From contig JACRPO010000005.1 of the NCBI GenBank assembly GCA_016223165.1, positions 620,001 through 684,000 on the forward strand: a stretch of 64,000 bases of DNA, read 5' to 3'. How positions within the stretch are numbered: the first letter of the stretch is position 1; each line of letters opens with the position of its first letter. The notes under the pieces are model-generated. The model saw only the letters and a list, made by a program, of their open reading frames with translations. It was not told the origin of the DNA and searched no databases. This document shows, in pieces, positions 1 to 9,036 of the stretch. Source of the DNA: Burkholderiales bacterium. Its GTDB lineage: Bacteria; Pseudomonadota; Gammaproteobacteria; Burkholderiales; Burkholderiaceae_C. Position numbers and translations under genes: made by a program.

Positions 1-1030
1 GCGCGCCGCGGGCGTGCTGGCGCAGGCCGTGCAGGCTCTCGGCGCGCTGCCGCACGCGGTGTTCGACGGCACGCCCTCCAACCCCACCGAGGCGGCCGTG
101 CGCGCCGCCGTCGAGGTGTTGAAGCGCGAAGGATGCGACGGCCTCGTCGCGGTGGGCGGCGGCTCGAGCATCGACCTTGCCAAGGGTGCGGCCATCGCCG
201 CCACGCACGAGGGGCCGCTCGCGACCTACGCCACCATCGAAGGCGGCAGCCCGAAGATCACCGAGCGCGTGCTGCCGCTCATCGCCGTGCCCACCACCGC
301 CGGCACCGGCAGCGAGGTGGCGCGCGGTGCGATCGTCATCGTCGACGACGGGCGCAAGCTCGGCTTCCACAGCTGGCACCTGATGCCCAAGGCGGCGCTG
401 CTCGACCCCGAGCTCACGCGCGGCCTGCCGCCGCTGCTGACCGCCGCCACGGGCATGGATGCCATCGCGCATTGCATGGAGACCTTCATGGCGCCGGCGG
501 TCAATCCACCGGCCGACGGCATCGCGCTCGACGGCTTGAGCCGCGGCTGGGCGCACATCGAGCGCGCCACGCGCGACGGCGGCGACATGGTCGCGCGCTG
601 GAACATGATGAGCGCCAGCATGCAAGGCGCGATGGCCTTCCAGAAGGGCCTGGGCTGCGTGCATTCGCTCAGCCACAGCCTGGGCGGCGTCAACCCGCGC
701 CTGCACCACGGCACGCTGAACGCGATGTTCCTGCCGGCGGTGGTGCGCTTCAACGCGAGCGCCGATTCGATGCGCGGCGAGCGGCGCCTGCAGCGCATGG
801 CCGAAGCGATCGGACTGCCCGGCTGCGACGCCGCCGGCACCGAACTGGCCGCCGCGCTGCGCGCGATGAACGTGCGCCTCAGCCTGCCGGCGGGGCTCGG
901 TGCGATGGGCGTGACGCCCGACCTCTTCGATCGCGTCATCGATGGCGCGCTGGCCGACCACTGCCACAAGACCAACCCGCGGCTGGCCAGCCGCGACGAC
1001 TACCGGCGCATGCTCGAAGAGAGCCTCTGA
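1..1030 (+). CDS. Iron-containing alcohol dehydrogenase, 5'-truncated by the window edge
   Basis: The open frame is already running at base 2 and ends with TGA at 1028-1030, so the N-terminus (roughly 40 residues by family length of about 380) lies outside the window. The visible part holds the NAD(P)-binding GGGSSIDLAKG segment and the iron-ligand region, with His residues in DAIAHCMETF, HSLSHSLGG and LHHGTLNA. This is the family III (Fe) alcohol dehydrogenase fold, cytosolic enzymes that reduce aldehydes or oxidise alcohols with NAD(P). The substrate cannot be told from sequence. The next gene starts 163 bp downstream behind its own likely promoter, so this gene is probably the end of another transcription unit. 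Confidence 0.9.
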   Translation, partial: RAAGVLAQAVQALGALPHAVFDGTPSNPTEAAVRAAVEVLKREGCDGLVAVGGGSSIDLAKGAAIAATHEGPLATYATIEGGSPKITERVLPLIAVPTTAGTGSEVARGAIVIVDDGRKLGFHSWHLMPKAALLDPELTRGLPPLLTAATGMDAIAHCMETFMAPAVNPPADGIALDGLSRGWAHIERATRDGGDMVARWNMMSASMQGAMAFQKGLGCVHSLSHSLGGVNPRLHHGTLNAMFLPAVVRFNASADSMRGERRLQRMAEAIGLPGCDAAGTELAAALRAMNVRLSLPAGLGAMGVTPDLFDRVIDGALADHCHKTNPRLASRDDYRRMLEESL

Positions 1031-1123
1031 GCCGCGCCGGGATCACCGGCACCGAGAAGCGCCCGTCCCGCGACACGCCTGCTCGCAGCCTGTCGGCCCA
1101 TGCCGCAGTCTGTCGCGCCCGGC

Positions 1124-1173
1124 TTGGGGGTCGACCCGCCCGCCGTTATGGTGTGCTATGTCAGCAACACACC
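1124..1173 (+). promoter_or_regulatory. Candidate promoter and operator of the gntR-ABC operon
   Basis: TTGGGG (1124-1129) and TATGGT (1147-1152) are separated by exactly 17 bp, a plausible sigma-70 promoter 42 bp before the regulator start. Directly over the expected start site lies an imperfect inverted repeat, GGTGTGCT at 1150-1157 facing AGCAACACACC at 1163-1173. YtrA-type GntR repressors are generally encoded first in the operon they repress, so this repeat is the likely self-operator. The promoter hexamers are only partly consensus. Confidence 0.35.
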
Positions 1174-1193
1174 CGGCTCGAGGGGCTCATGCC

Positions 1194-1550
1194 ATGCAGA
1201 CCTGGGACCCGCAACTCCCGATCTACCAGCAGCTCGCCGACCTGCTGGCCGCGCAGCTGCTCGACGGTGATCCGCCCGAGGGGCAGGCGATGCCTTCGGT
1301 GCGCACGCTCGCCGGCCGCTACCTGCTCAACCCGCTCACGGTGACGCGGGCGCTGCAGACGCTGTCGGACAACGGGCTGCTCGAGAACCGCCGCGGCCTC
1401 GGCCTCTTCGTCAACCCCGGCGCCCGCCAGCGGCTGCTGTCGGCCGAGCGGCAGCGTTTCCTCGAACTCGAGTGGCCGCGCCTGCGCGAGCGGCTGCGGC
1501 GGCTGGGCATCGGCCCCGACGCGCTGCGCTGGGAGGAGCAGACGCAATGA
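1194..1550 (+). CDS. GntR family transcriptional regulator, YtrA subfamily
   Basis: This 118-residue protein has an N-terminal winged helix-turn-helix: IYQQLADLL, then PSVRTLAGRYLLNPLTVTRA, then a wing around ENRRGLGLFV. After it comes only a short helical tail. That short size, without the large FadR/UTRA effector domain, is typical of the YtrA subfamily, which represses an adjacent ABC transporter operon. The start at 1194 gives the usual YtrA length; longer in-frame extensions have no family resemblance. Its stop codon overlaps the ATG of the ABC ATPase gene (ATGA at 1547-1550), so the two are translationally coupled. The inducer is unknown. Confidence 0.9.
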   Translation: MQTWDPQLPIYQQLADLLAAQLLDGDPPEGQAMPSVRTLAGRYLLNPLTVTRALQTLSDNGLLENRRGLGLFVNPGARQRLLSAERQRFLELEWPRLRERLRRLGIGPDALRWEEQTQ

Positions 1551-2464
1551 ACGACACGAGCGTGAACCCGACCATGAAGGCCAACGACAGCGAGCCGCTC
1601 GTGCGCGCCTCCTCGATCACCGTCAGCTACGGCGCCAAGAGGGCGCTGGACGACGTGAGCTTCACCATCCCCAAGGGCCGCGTCGTCGGCCTGCTCGGCC
1701 ACAACGGTGCCGGCAAAACGACGCTGATGAAGGCGATGGTCGGCCTGCTGCCGGCGACGGGCGAGCTCACGGTCCTCGGCCGCCGGCCGGTGCGCGAGCG
1801 GGTCGAGCTGCTGGAGCAGGTCTGCTACATCCCGGACGTGGCCATTCTGCCGCGCTGGGCGCGCGTCGGCGAGTTGGTGACGCTGATGAGCGGCCTGCAC
1901 CCGCGCTTCTCGGCCGAGCGCGCCCGCGCCCTGCTCAAGCGCACGAGCGTGGGCCTGGACGACAAGGTGAAGTCGCTGTCCAAGGGCATGGTGGTGCAGG
2001 CGCACCTGGCGCTCACCGCCGCCATCGATGCGCGGCTGATGATCCTCGACGAGCCGACGCTCGGCCTCGACGTGCTCTCGCGCAAGGCGTTCTACGAGAT
2101 GCTCATCGACGAGTGGTGCGACGGCGAGCGCAGCGTGCTCGTCTCGACGCACCAGGTCGAGGAGATCGAGACGCTGCTGTCGGACGTGCTGATGCTCAAC
2201 GAGGGCAAGCTCGTGCTCTCGACGAGCCTCGCGGACATCGAGGAGCGCTTTGTCGCGCTCGCGCATGCGCCGGCCGTCGCCGAGCAGGTGGCGGCGGCGC
2301 ACCCGCTGCTGCGTTACCGCCTCGGGCCGGGCGGCCCCGCGGCGCTCTTCGACGGTGCACCGCCGCCGGCCGTGATGTCGCTCGGTCAGCGCGTGCGGCC
2401 GAGCCTCGTGGACCTGTTCGTGGCGCTGACGCGGCGCCCCGAGCTCGACCGCACGCAGTTCTGA
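1547..2464 (+). CDS. ABC transporter ATP-binding protein
   Basis: This 305-residue cytoplasmic ATPase subunit has Walker A GHNGAGKT at residues 51-58, a signature LSKGM at 144-148 (degenerate relative to LSGGQ but common in YtrB/CcmA-like exporters) and Walker B LMILDEPT with D168/E169. The switch His is in VSTHQVEEIE. A C-terminal extension of about 80 residues follows the nucleotide-binding domain. The start ATG overlaps the regulator stop. Together with the following membrane protein it forms a one-ATPase/one-permease transporter, probably an exporter since no binding protein is encoded. Substrate unknown; YtrA-controlled systems often respond to cell-envelope stress, which is inference here. 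Confidence 0.93.
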   Translation: MNDTSVNPTMKANDSEPLVRASSITVSYGAKRALDDVSFTIPKGRVVGLLGHNGAGKTTLMKAMVGLLPATGELTVLGRRPVRERVELLEQVCYIPDVAILPRWARVGELVTLMSGLHPRFSAERARALLKRTSVGLDDKVKSLSKGMVVQAHLALTAAIDARLMILDEPTLGLDVLSRKAFYEMLIDEWCDGERSVLVSTHQVEEIETLLSDVLMLNEGKLVLSTSLADIEERFVALAHAPAVAEQVAAAHPLLRYRLGPGGPAALFDGAPPPAVMSLGQRVRPSLVDLFVALTRRPELDRTQF

Positions 2465-2489
2465 ACCGATGCGCCCGGAGAGACGAGCC

Positions 2490-3404
2490 ATGTGGACCCG
2501 CACCTTCTTCCCCCTGATGCAGCGCGAGTGGCTGCAGTACCGTTTCGGCTGGACGCTGCTGGCGCTCATTCCGCTCGGCCTGGCCTTGCTCCTGGTGGGC
2601 GTCGGCCGGTTCGAGTTCGACGAGGGCGTCGCCGCCCGGCCCGATGTGCTGCCCGTGATGCTGGCGCTGATCCCGGGCGCGATCGGCGCCGTGCTCATGC
2701 TCCTGGTGGCGCTCGTCACGGGAATCATCAGCGCGACCGGACTGCCGCGCCGGGACCACGGAGATCGCTCGCAGGAGTTCTGGCTGTCGCTGCCCGTGTC
2801 GCACACGGCCGCCTTCGGCGTGCCTCTTCTCGCACACCTGCTGTTGCTGCCGGCCGCCGCGGTGGCACTCGGCGGCGTCGCGGGGCAGCTGATCGGCTCG
2901 CTGCTGGTGGGCCGCGTGGCCGGGCTCTCGGCGCTCGCCGAGGTACCCTGGGGCGCGACGCTGGCCGCGACTGCGACACTGGTCCTGCGGCTGCTCGCCG
3001 GGCTGCCGCTGGCGGTGCTGTGGGTGCTGCCGCTCGTGCTGCTCGTCATGCTCCTCAACGCCTGGTTCAAGCGCTGGGGCTGGGTCGTGCTGGTCGTCGG
3101 CCTGGGGCTCATGAGCCTGGTCGACCAGCTCACGCTCGGCCAGCGCTGGCTGCTCGAAACGATGGGCCGGATGCTGCGCCGCGCGGCGCAGTCGCTGATG
3201 GGCGCAGGCGGCGCGGGCATCACCATCGACCGGGGTGCCGGCGTCGACACCCTGCTCGGGCTGCCGGCCGTCGCGGCGCGGGACTTCGGCGCTGCCGTGG
3301 CAGCCCTCGGCTCGCCTCTCTTCGCGGGCGGGCTGCTGTTCGCGGCCGGCTGCTTCGCGCTGCTCACGCGCTGGCGCCAGAATTCTTCGGGGCGAGGCGA
3401 CTGA
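2490..3404 (+). CDS. ABC transporter permease (ABC-2-like membrane protein)
   Basis: This 304-residue integral membrane protein has about six hydrophobic segments (for example LLALIPLGLALLLVGVG, VLPVMLALIPGAIGAVLML, LLAHLLLLPAAAVALGGVAG, LPLAVLWVLPLVLLVMLL). ATG 2490 is preferred over the in-frame ATG at 2469 because GGAGAGA lies at a proper distance upstream only of the former. The gene follows the ATPase by 25 bp and is the last of the gntR-led operon. No recognisable substrate motif is present. Family assignment rests on topology and context rather than on strong conserved residues. Confidence 0.85.
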   Translation: MWTRTFFPLMQREWLQYRFGWTLLALIPLGLALLLVGVGRFEFDEGVAARPDVLPVMLALIPGAIGAVLMLLVALVTGIISATGLPRRDHGDRSQEFWLSLPVSHTAAFGVPLLAHLLLLPAAAVALGGVAGQLIGSLLVGRVAGLSALAEVPWGATLAATATLVLRLLAGLPLAVLWVLPLVLLVMLLNAWFKRWGWVVLVVGLGLMSLVDQLTLGQRWLLETMGRMLRRAAQSLMGAGGAGITIDRGAGVDTLLGLPAVAARDFGAAVAALGSPLFAGGLLFAAGCFALLTRWRQNSSGRGD

Positions 3405-3437
3405 GACCAGCCGCCGGGTCAACGTCGCTCGAACGAC

Positions 3438-3459
3438 AAAGGGCGCCCACGGGCGCCCC
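3438..3459 (-). terminator. Hairpin terminator downstream of aceA (possibly bidirectional)
   Basis: The 3441-3459 segment is two copies of the self-complementary GGGCGCCC separated by two bases, able to form a strong G+C hairpin. Read on the minus strand it is followed by TTTGT, a short U-tract, 42 bp past the aceA stop. It also lies 36 bp after the convergent ABC permease gene and could stop both transcripts. Confidence 0.6.
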
Positions 3460-3500
3460 TCTTGCATTCAGCCGCGTTCGGCCGCGGCCGGCTCGGCAGC

Positions 3501-4799
<1,299 letters not shown>

Positions 4800-4888
4800 G
4801 AGCTACTCCTATTGGCGGGGTTGAGATTCGACGAGGAATCGTTGGACGCCGTCAGGATAGCCGCGGCGAGTCGACGAGACGTGCTCGC

Positions 4889-4919
4889 GTCTTATATAAG
4901 ACATGAAAAAGAATCTCAA
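4889..4919 (-). promoter_or_regulatory. aceA promoter with palindromic operator over the -10 box
   Basis: On the minus strand TTGAGA (4914-4919) and TATAAG (4891-4896) are 17 bp apart, predicting a start near 4884 and an 85-nt leader to aceA. The -10 box sits inside a perfect 14-bp palindrome, GTCTTATATAAGAC (4889-4902), the position expected of a repressor operator. The rest of 4800-5044 is A+T-rich for this genome and holds no gene. It contains three TTTGC motifs (4982, 4990 and 5007) whose role I cannot support. Confidence 0.55.
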
Positions 4920-5044
4920 CGAATCAATGACTTACGAACGCATTCCGTATAGTGGACATCTATTCTTCCATATGGCGGACTTTTGCTGCTTTGCAGCGCT
5001 GCCCGTTTTGCATCCCGAAATGGCGATGCAGCGATGCGGTAGCT

Positions 5045-5761
5045 TCAGCGCTGCCCGGCCGCAGCAAGCCAGCGCCCGTAGATGCGGGCCGCGAGCGCCT
5101 CGTGGTCGGGCAGCAGCACCGCGGCATCGCGCCGCATGCGCTCGCCCTCGTGCACCGTGGCCGGATGGCGGGCCAGCGCCTCGCGGTAGCGCTGCCCCTC
5201 GTCGCGCGACCACCGCCCGAGCTTCTCGGCGTCGAGCTCGATGTGAAACTGCATCGCCAGGTGCGGGCCGAGCGCGAAGGCCTGGTGGGGGCAGGCCGGG
5301 CTCGTGGCCAGCCACTCGGCCCCGGCAGGCAGGTCGAAGGCCTCGAAATGCCACTGGAAGACACGCATGGCGGTACGCGGCCCGAACCACGACTCGCCTT
5401 GCGCGCCCGGACGCAGCTGTACCTCGTTGAACCCGACTTCGGGCGCCGGCGACGCACCGATGCGGGCGCCGAGCGCGCGCGCCATCAGCTGCCCGCCCAG
5501 GCAATGCCCGAGCGTCGGGATGCCTTCGCGCAGCGCCTCGAGGAACAGCGCCTCGGCCCGGCGCAGCGAGGGCAGTGCGTCGTTGGCGCTCATCTCGCCG
5601 CCGAGGATGGCGAGCGCGCCGTGCGCGGCCAGCGTCTGCGGATAGGCGTCGCCCGCCTCGGTGTTGCGCACGTCCACCGGCACGCCCCGCGCGGCGAGCC
5701 AGCGGCCGAGCGTCGCCGGACCGTCACCGTTCAGGTGTTGCAGCACGAGGACCGGTTTCAT
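5045..5761 (-). CDS. Class I glutamine amidotransferase domain protein (GuaA N-terminal-like)
   Basis: The 238-residue single-domain protein has the nucleophile elbow LGHCLGGQ with the catalytic Cys and a later MQFHIELD providing the catalytic His. This is the stand-alone amidotransferase type often annotated as GMP synthase-like (COG0518), which releases ammonia from glutamine or hydrolyses gamma-glutamyl bonds. The start at 5761 (MKPVLVLQHL) matches the family N-terminus; a much longer open frame upstream is an artefact of high G+C. It lies upstream of aceA on the same strand, but 245 bp separate the genes. It lacks the features of PuuD, so I do not assign it to polyamine breakdown. Confidence 0.87.
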   Translation of the reverse strand: MKPVLVLQHLNGDGPATLGRWLAARGVPVDVRNTEAGDAYPQTLAAHGALAILGGEMSANDALPSLRRAEALFLEALREGIPTLGHCLGGQLMARALGARIGASPAPEVGFNEVQLRPGAQGESWFGPRTAMRVFQWHFEAFDLPAGAEWLATSPACPHQAFALGPHLAMQFHIELDAEKLGRWSRDEGQRYREALARHPATVHEGERMRRDAAVLLPDHEALAARIYGRWLAAAGQR

Positions 5762-5902
5762 CACTGCCTCATCGACATCGCACGCATCCCGGCATCCCAT
5801 GTACCTCGCCGAAGCGACCCTCGGCGGGCTTCGTTCCGTCACGCCGCGGCTCGATGCCGCCCAGGCGCACCGAGTGTGCCGCACCCGGTGCGCACGGTGC
5901 GG

Positions 5903-5938
5903 ATGGTGCAGACGATGCAGACGATGCAGACGATGCAG
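5903..5938. repeat. 9-bp tandem repeat, about four copies
   Basis: Three perfect copies of ACGATGCAG (5912-5938) are preceded by one degenerate copy (5903-5911). They lie in the 270-bp gap between the divergent amidotransferase and hemerythrin genes, which otherwise shows no gene. Confidence 0.8.
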
Positions 5939-6031
5939 AAGGCCGGCCGCCAGCGCGAGTTGATCCCGCGCAAGCCACGGCGGGCACTGCGGCGGAACAC
6001 TTCGCCTCACGCCCCCGTAGGAGCCAAAGCG

Positions 6032-6532
6032 ATGAATGCCGTTGCCGTCAAGGTGTCCCGCCCCGCCCGACCCGCCGCGCCACCGATGCCCGGATTCGAG
6101 AGCCTGGATCGCGACCACCGCGAGATGCTGAAGGTCCTGGACGACTTCGAGAGCCTGCTCGCCCATGTGGGCGAGAACGGGCCCGACAGCGTGGCGAAGG
6201 CCAGCGCCAAGCACATCCAGCAGTTCTTCAGCGGCGCGGCGCGCCAGCACCACGCCGAGGAAGAGCGCCTCATCTTCCCCGGCCTGCTCGCCAGCGGCGA
6301 CGCCGAGCTCGTGCAGCACGTCAAGCGCCTGCAGCAGGACCACGGCTGGCTCGAGGAGGACTGGATCGAGCTGTCGACGCAGATCGAGGCCATCGCCAAC
6401 GGCTACAGCTGGTACGACCTGAACTCGCTGCAGCACGCGCTGCCCGTGTTCTCGGCCCTGTACCGCGAGCACATCGCGCTCGAGGAGTCGATCGTCTACC
6501 CGGCGGCACGGCGGCAGGTGCGGGCGGCCTGA
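6032..6532 (+). CDS. Hemerythrin HHE domain protein
   Basis: The 166-residue soluble protein has a four-helix hemerythrin-like domain. Candidate iron ligands are His in LDRDHREM, AKHIQQFF, RQHHAEEERLIFP, QQDHGWLEEDW and LYREHIALEESIVYP, the spacing expected of a di-iron HHE domain. Such proteins bind O2 or NO, or handle iron and oxidative stress. GTAGGAG lies upstream of the ATG at 6032. The gene is alone on its strand and converges with the Lrp-type regulator 31 bp downstream. A Pro/Ala-rich stretch of about 20 residues precedes the domain. The physiological ligand is not deducible. Confidence 0.92.
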   Translation: MNAVAVKVSRPARPAAPPMPGFESLDRDHREMLKVLDDFESLLAHVGENGPDSVAKASAKHIQQFFSGAARQHHAEEERLIFPGLLASGDAELVQHVKRLQQDHGWLEEDWIELSTQIEAIANGYSWYDLNSLQHALPVFSALYREHIALEESIVYPAARRQVRAA

Positions 6533-6563
6533 ACGTGGTCGGCGCTGGCGGTGCGCGGTGCGC

Positions 6564-7022
6564 CTACAACGCCAGCGCCGTCGTCCGCTTCACGGTGCGC
6601 AGCACGAGCATCGAGTTGCTGCGCATCACGCCCGGCAGGCGCGGCAGCACCTCGGCGTGGAAGCGCTCGAGGTCCTCGGCGTCCTTGTAGGTGAAGCGCA
6701 CGAGGTAGTCGTTGGCACCGGCGACATAGAAGCAGTCGAGGATCTGCGGCGAGTCGCGCACCGCCTGCTCGAAGGCCTCGAGCTTGCCCGGTTGCGTGCC
6801 GTCGAGATTGATGATCGTGAAGCTGGTGCCGGGCTGCCCCACCGCCTTCGGGTTGAGCAGGGCCACGTAGCCGGCGATGACGCCTGCCTCCTCCAGCGCC
6901 TTGACGCGGCGCAGGCAGGCCGAAGGCGACAGATGCACCCGTTGCGCGAGTTCCTGGTTCGAGATCCGGCCCTGCTGCTGCAGCACCTCGAGAATCGAGC
7001 GATCGATCGAATCCAGTTGCAT
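6564..7022 (-). CDS. Lrp/AsnC family transcriptional regulator
   Basis: The 152-residue protein begins MQLDSIDRSILEVLQQQGRI, the standard AsnC-type helix-turn-helix start (recognition helix around LSPSACLRRVKALEEAGVI). It ends with a RAM/Lrp effector domain (GANDYLVRFTYKDAEDLERF). The regulator is cytoplasmic, probably oligomeric, and responsive to an amino acid. ATG 7022 follows a GAGGA element at 7034-7038. It is divergently transcribed from the aminotransferase gene with 154 bp between them, so it most likely regulates that gene and itself in response to an amino acid or omega-amino acid. Confidence 0.93.
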   Translation of the reverse strand: MQLDSIDRSILEVLQQQGRISNQELAQRVHLSPSACLRRVKALEEAGVIAGYVALLNPKAVGQPGTSFTIINLDGTQPGKLEAFEQAVRDSPQILDCFYVAGANDYLVRFTYKDAEDLERFHAEVLPRLPGVMRSNSMLVLRTVKRTTALAL

Positions 7023-7109
7023 CGAAAGGTCCTCGGCTCGCAGAAGGTTGTGCGGCGGAGCATCCGGGCAGCACTCGATTGCGCGGATTGGGGGTAACCC
7101 GCATCCGCT

Positions 7110-7124
7110 TGGCAAGCACATTGC
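7110..7124 (+). promoter_or_regulatory. Candidate sigma-54 (-24/-12) promoter of the aminotransferase gene
   Basis: TGGCAAGCACATTGC at 7110-7124 matches the RpoN consensus TGGCAC-N5-TTGC at all but one key base. The invariant GG and GC are exactly 10 bp apart. A start would fall near 7136, 40 nt before the ATG at 7177. Sigma-54 control would fit nitrogen-source regulation of an amine catabolic gene. Confidence 0.5.
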
Positions 7125-7176
7125 GCGCCGCCCTGCCTAGACTCGCCTCCGATTCCTCTAATTTGCCGGAGCCCTC

Positions 7177-8535
7177 ATGAACAAGGCCATCGACCCCGCT
7201 CTGATGCATGCCGCCGAGGTGACCGGCAGCCAAGTGGCGATGGATGCGCACTGGATGCCGTTCACGGCCAACCGCCAGTTCAAGAAGGCGCCGCGCCTGC
7301 TCGTCAAGGCGCAGGGCATGCACTACTGGGACGTCGACGGCCGCCAGGTGCTCGACGCCGCGGCGGGCCTGTGGTGCGTGAATGCCGGGCACTCGCGCCC
7401 GCGCATCGTCAAGGCCATCCAGGACCAGGCCGCGGAGATGGACTTCGCGCCCGCCTTCCAGATGGGGCACCCGAAGGCCTTCGAGCTCGCCGAGCGCGTG
7501 GCCGCCATCGCGCCCGCCGGCATGAACCGCGTCTTCTTCACCAACAGCGGCAGCGAGGCGGTGGAGACGGCGCTGAAGATGGCCATCGCCTACCACCGCG
7601 TGCGCGGCGAGGGCTCGCGCACCCGCCTCATCGGCCGCGAGCGCGGCTACCACGGCGTCAACTTCGGCGGCATCTCGGTCGGCGGCATCGTCGCCAACCG
7701 CAAGCACTTCGGCTCGCTGCTCACCGGCGTCGACCACATCCGCCACACGCACGACCCGGCGCGCAACGCGTTCACGCGCGGTCTGCCGGCGCATGGCGCC
7801 GAGCTCGCCGACGACCTCGAGCGCCTGGTGGCGCTGCACGACGCGAGCACCATCGCCGCCGTCATCGTCGAACCGGTGGCCGGCTCCACCGGCGTGCTGA
7901 TGCCGCCGCAGGGCTACCTGAAGCGCCTGCGCGAGATCTGCGACAAGCACGGCATCCTGCTCATCTTCGACGAGGTCATCACCGGCTTCGGCCGCACCGG
8001 CAGCGCCTTCGCGGCGCAGACCTTCGACGTCATGCCCGACCTCATGACCTGCGCCAAGGGCATCACCAGCGGCACCGTGCCGATGGGCGCGGTGATCGCC
8101 AGACAGCCGATCCACGATGTCTTCATGAACGGGCCCGAGCACCTGATCGAGTTCTTCCACGGCTACACCTACTCGGCGCACCCCCTGGCCTGCGCCGCCG
8201 GCATCGCGACGCTCGACGTCTACGCCGAAGAAGGCCTGCTGACGCGCGCCAAGGAGCTCGACGGCTACTTCGCCGACGCCGTGCACTCGCTGAAGGGCGA
8301 GCCCAACGTCATCGACATCCGCAACCTCGGCCTCATCGGCGGCATCGAGCTCGCGCCGATGGTCGGCGAGCCGACCAAGCGCGCCTTCAACATCTTCCTG
8401 GACTGCTGGGCCCAGGGCGTGCTCGTGCGCACGACGGGCGACATCGTCGCGCTGTCGCCGCCGCTCATCGTCGAGAAGAGCCAGATCGACCAGATCGTCG
8501 ACACGCTGCGCGCCGCCATCCGGCGCGCGGCCTGA
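7177..8535 (+). CDS. Omega-amino acid (beta-alanine)--pyruvate aminotransferase
   Basis: This 452-residue class III PLP aminotransferase has a substrate-entry segment HWMPFTANRQFKKAPRLL, followed by GMHYWDVDGRQVLD, that closely resembles the Pseudomonas omega-amino acid:pyruvate enzyme. The cofactor motif IIFDEVITGFGRTG and Lys294 in CAKGITSG complete the active site. It transfers the terminal amino group of beta-alanine, GABA or similar amines to pyruvate, giving alanine and a semialdehyde. A methylmalonate-semialdehyde dehydrogenase gene often follows in relatives but is absent here. It is divergent from an Lrp-type regulator and lies upstream of the polyamine genes, suggesting it handles products of polyamine or pyrimidine breakdown. 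Confidence 0.92.
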   Translation: MNKAIDPALMHAAEVTGSQVAMDAHWMPFTANRQFKKAPRLLVKAQGMHYWDVDGRQVLDAAAGLWCVNAGHSRPRIVKAIQDQAAEMDFAPAFQMGHPKAFELAERVAAIAPAGMNRVFFTNSGSEAVETALKMAIAYHRVRGEGSRTRLIGRERGYHGVNFGGISVGGIVANRKHFGSLLTGVDHIRHTHDPARNAFTRGLPAHGAELADDLERLVALHDASTIAAVIVEPVAGSTGVLMPPQGYLKRLREICDKHGILLIFDEVITGFGRTGSAFAAQTFDVMPDLMTCAKGITSGTVPMGAVIARQPIHDVFMNGPEHLIEFFHGYTYSAHPLACAAGIATLDVYAEEGLLTRAKELDGYFADAVHSLKGEPNVIDIRNLGLIGGIELAPMVGEPTKRAFNIFLDCWAQGVLVRTTGDIVALSPPLIVEKSQIDQIVDTLRAAIRRAA

Positions 8536-9036
8536 GGCGCCGCCCGGCGCGCCACGACAGCGCCGCGGCGAGTCCGCTGCCGCCTCGCGCACGCCATCGG
8601 GGTGGCGCCGGGCGCGCGGGCGCGTGCCGGATGCCGTGCGCGCAGCGCCGATCCTCGGGATGGCCGCGTCACGCGCACGCGATATGCTTGCGCGAGGTGG
8701 ACGGACCTTGAAAACGATCACCCACTCCAGCGCCGACAGGCCCGCCCTGCCGGTGCCCGTGCGCGAGTGCCGCGAGCGCGCCGCCAGCCGGCCGCGCGAG
8801 CCGCTGCCGCATCCGCCCCTGGCCCCTGAGCCATCGTCCTGAGCCATCGCCCGATCCGGCGCCTGTCGGCGCCTGTCGGCGCCTGAGCCGCCGGCGGCCC
8901 GCGGCAGTTCCGGGCCCCATGCATCAGGCACGTCAGGCACGGCGAGCCCTCGGCGCCAGGTTCGGGGGCGCGACCCATCGATCCGGGACGCCTGCGCGTC
9001 GAACCACCCGATCCCCGTTTCCCCAGTTCCCAGCCC
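8536..9036. other. 501-bp intergenic region without a recognisable gene
   Basis: No frame here has codon use or similarity to a known protein. The only structures seen are three tandem copies of CGGCGCCTGT at 8857-8886 and two copies of CCTGAGCCATCG at 8825-8848. It must carry the promoter of the downstream glutamine-synthetase-like gene, but I cannot point to convincing -35/-10 or -24/-12 boxes. Confidence 0.6.

Noticed and set aside
4981..5012. Three TTTGC motifs upstream of aceA as RamB/ScfR-type sites
   Set aside because: They are unevenly spaced direct copies without the paired GCAAA halves I would expect; too short to support.
5045..5761. Glutamine amidotransferase as PuuD (gamma-glutamyl-GABA hydrolase) completing the polyamine pathway
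   Set aside because: Motifs fit the GMP-synthase-like group, and the gene is separated from the polyamine genes by hemerythrin and Lrp genes on mixed strands.
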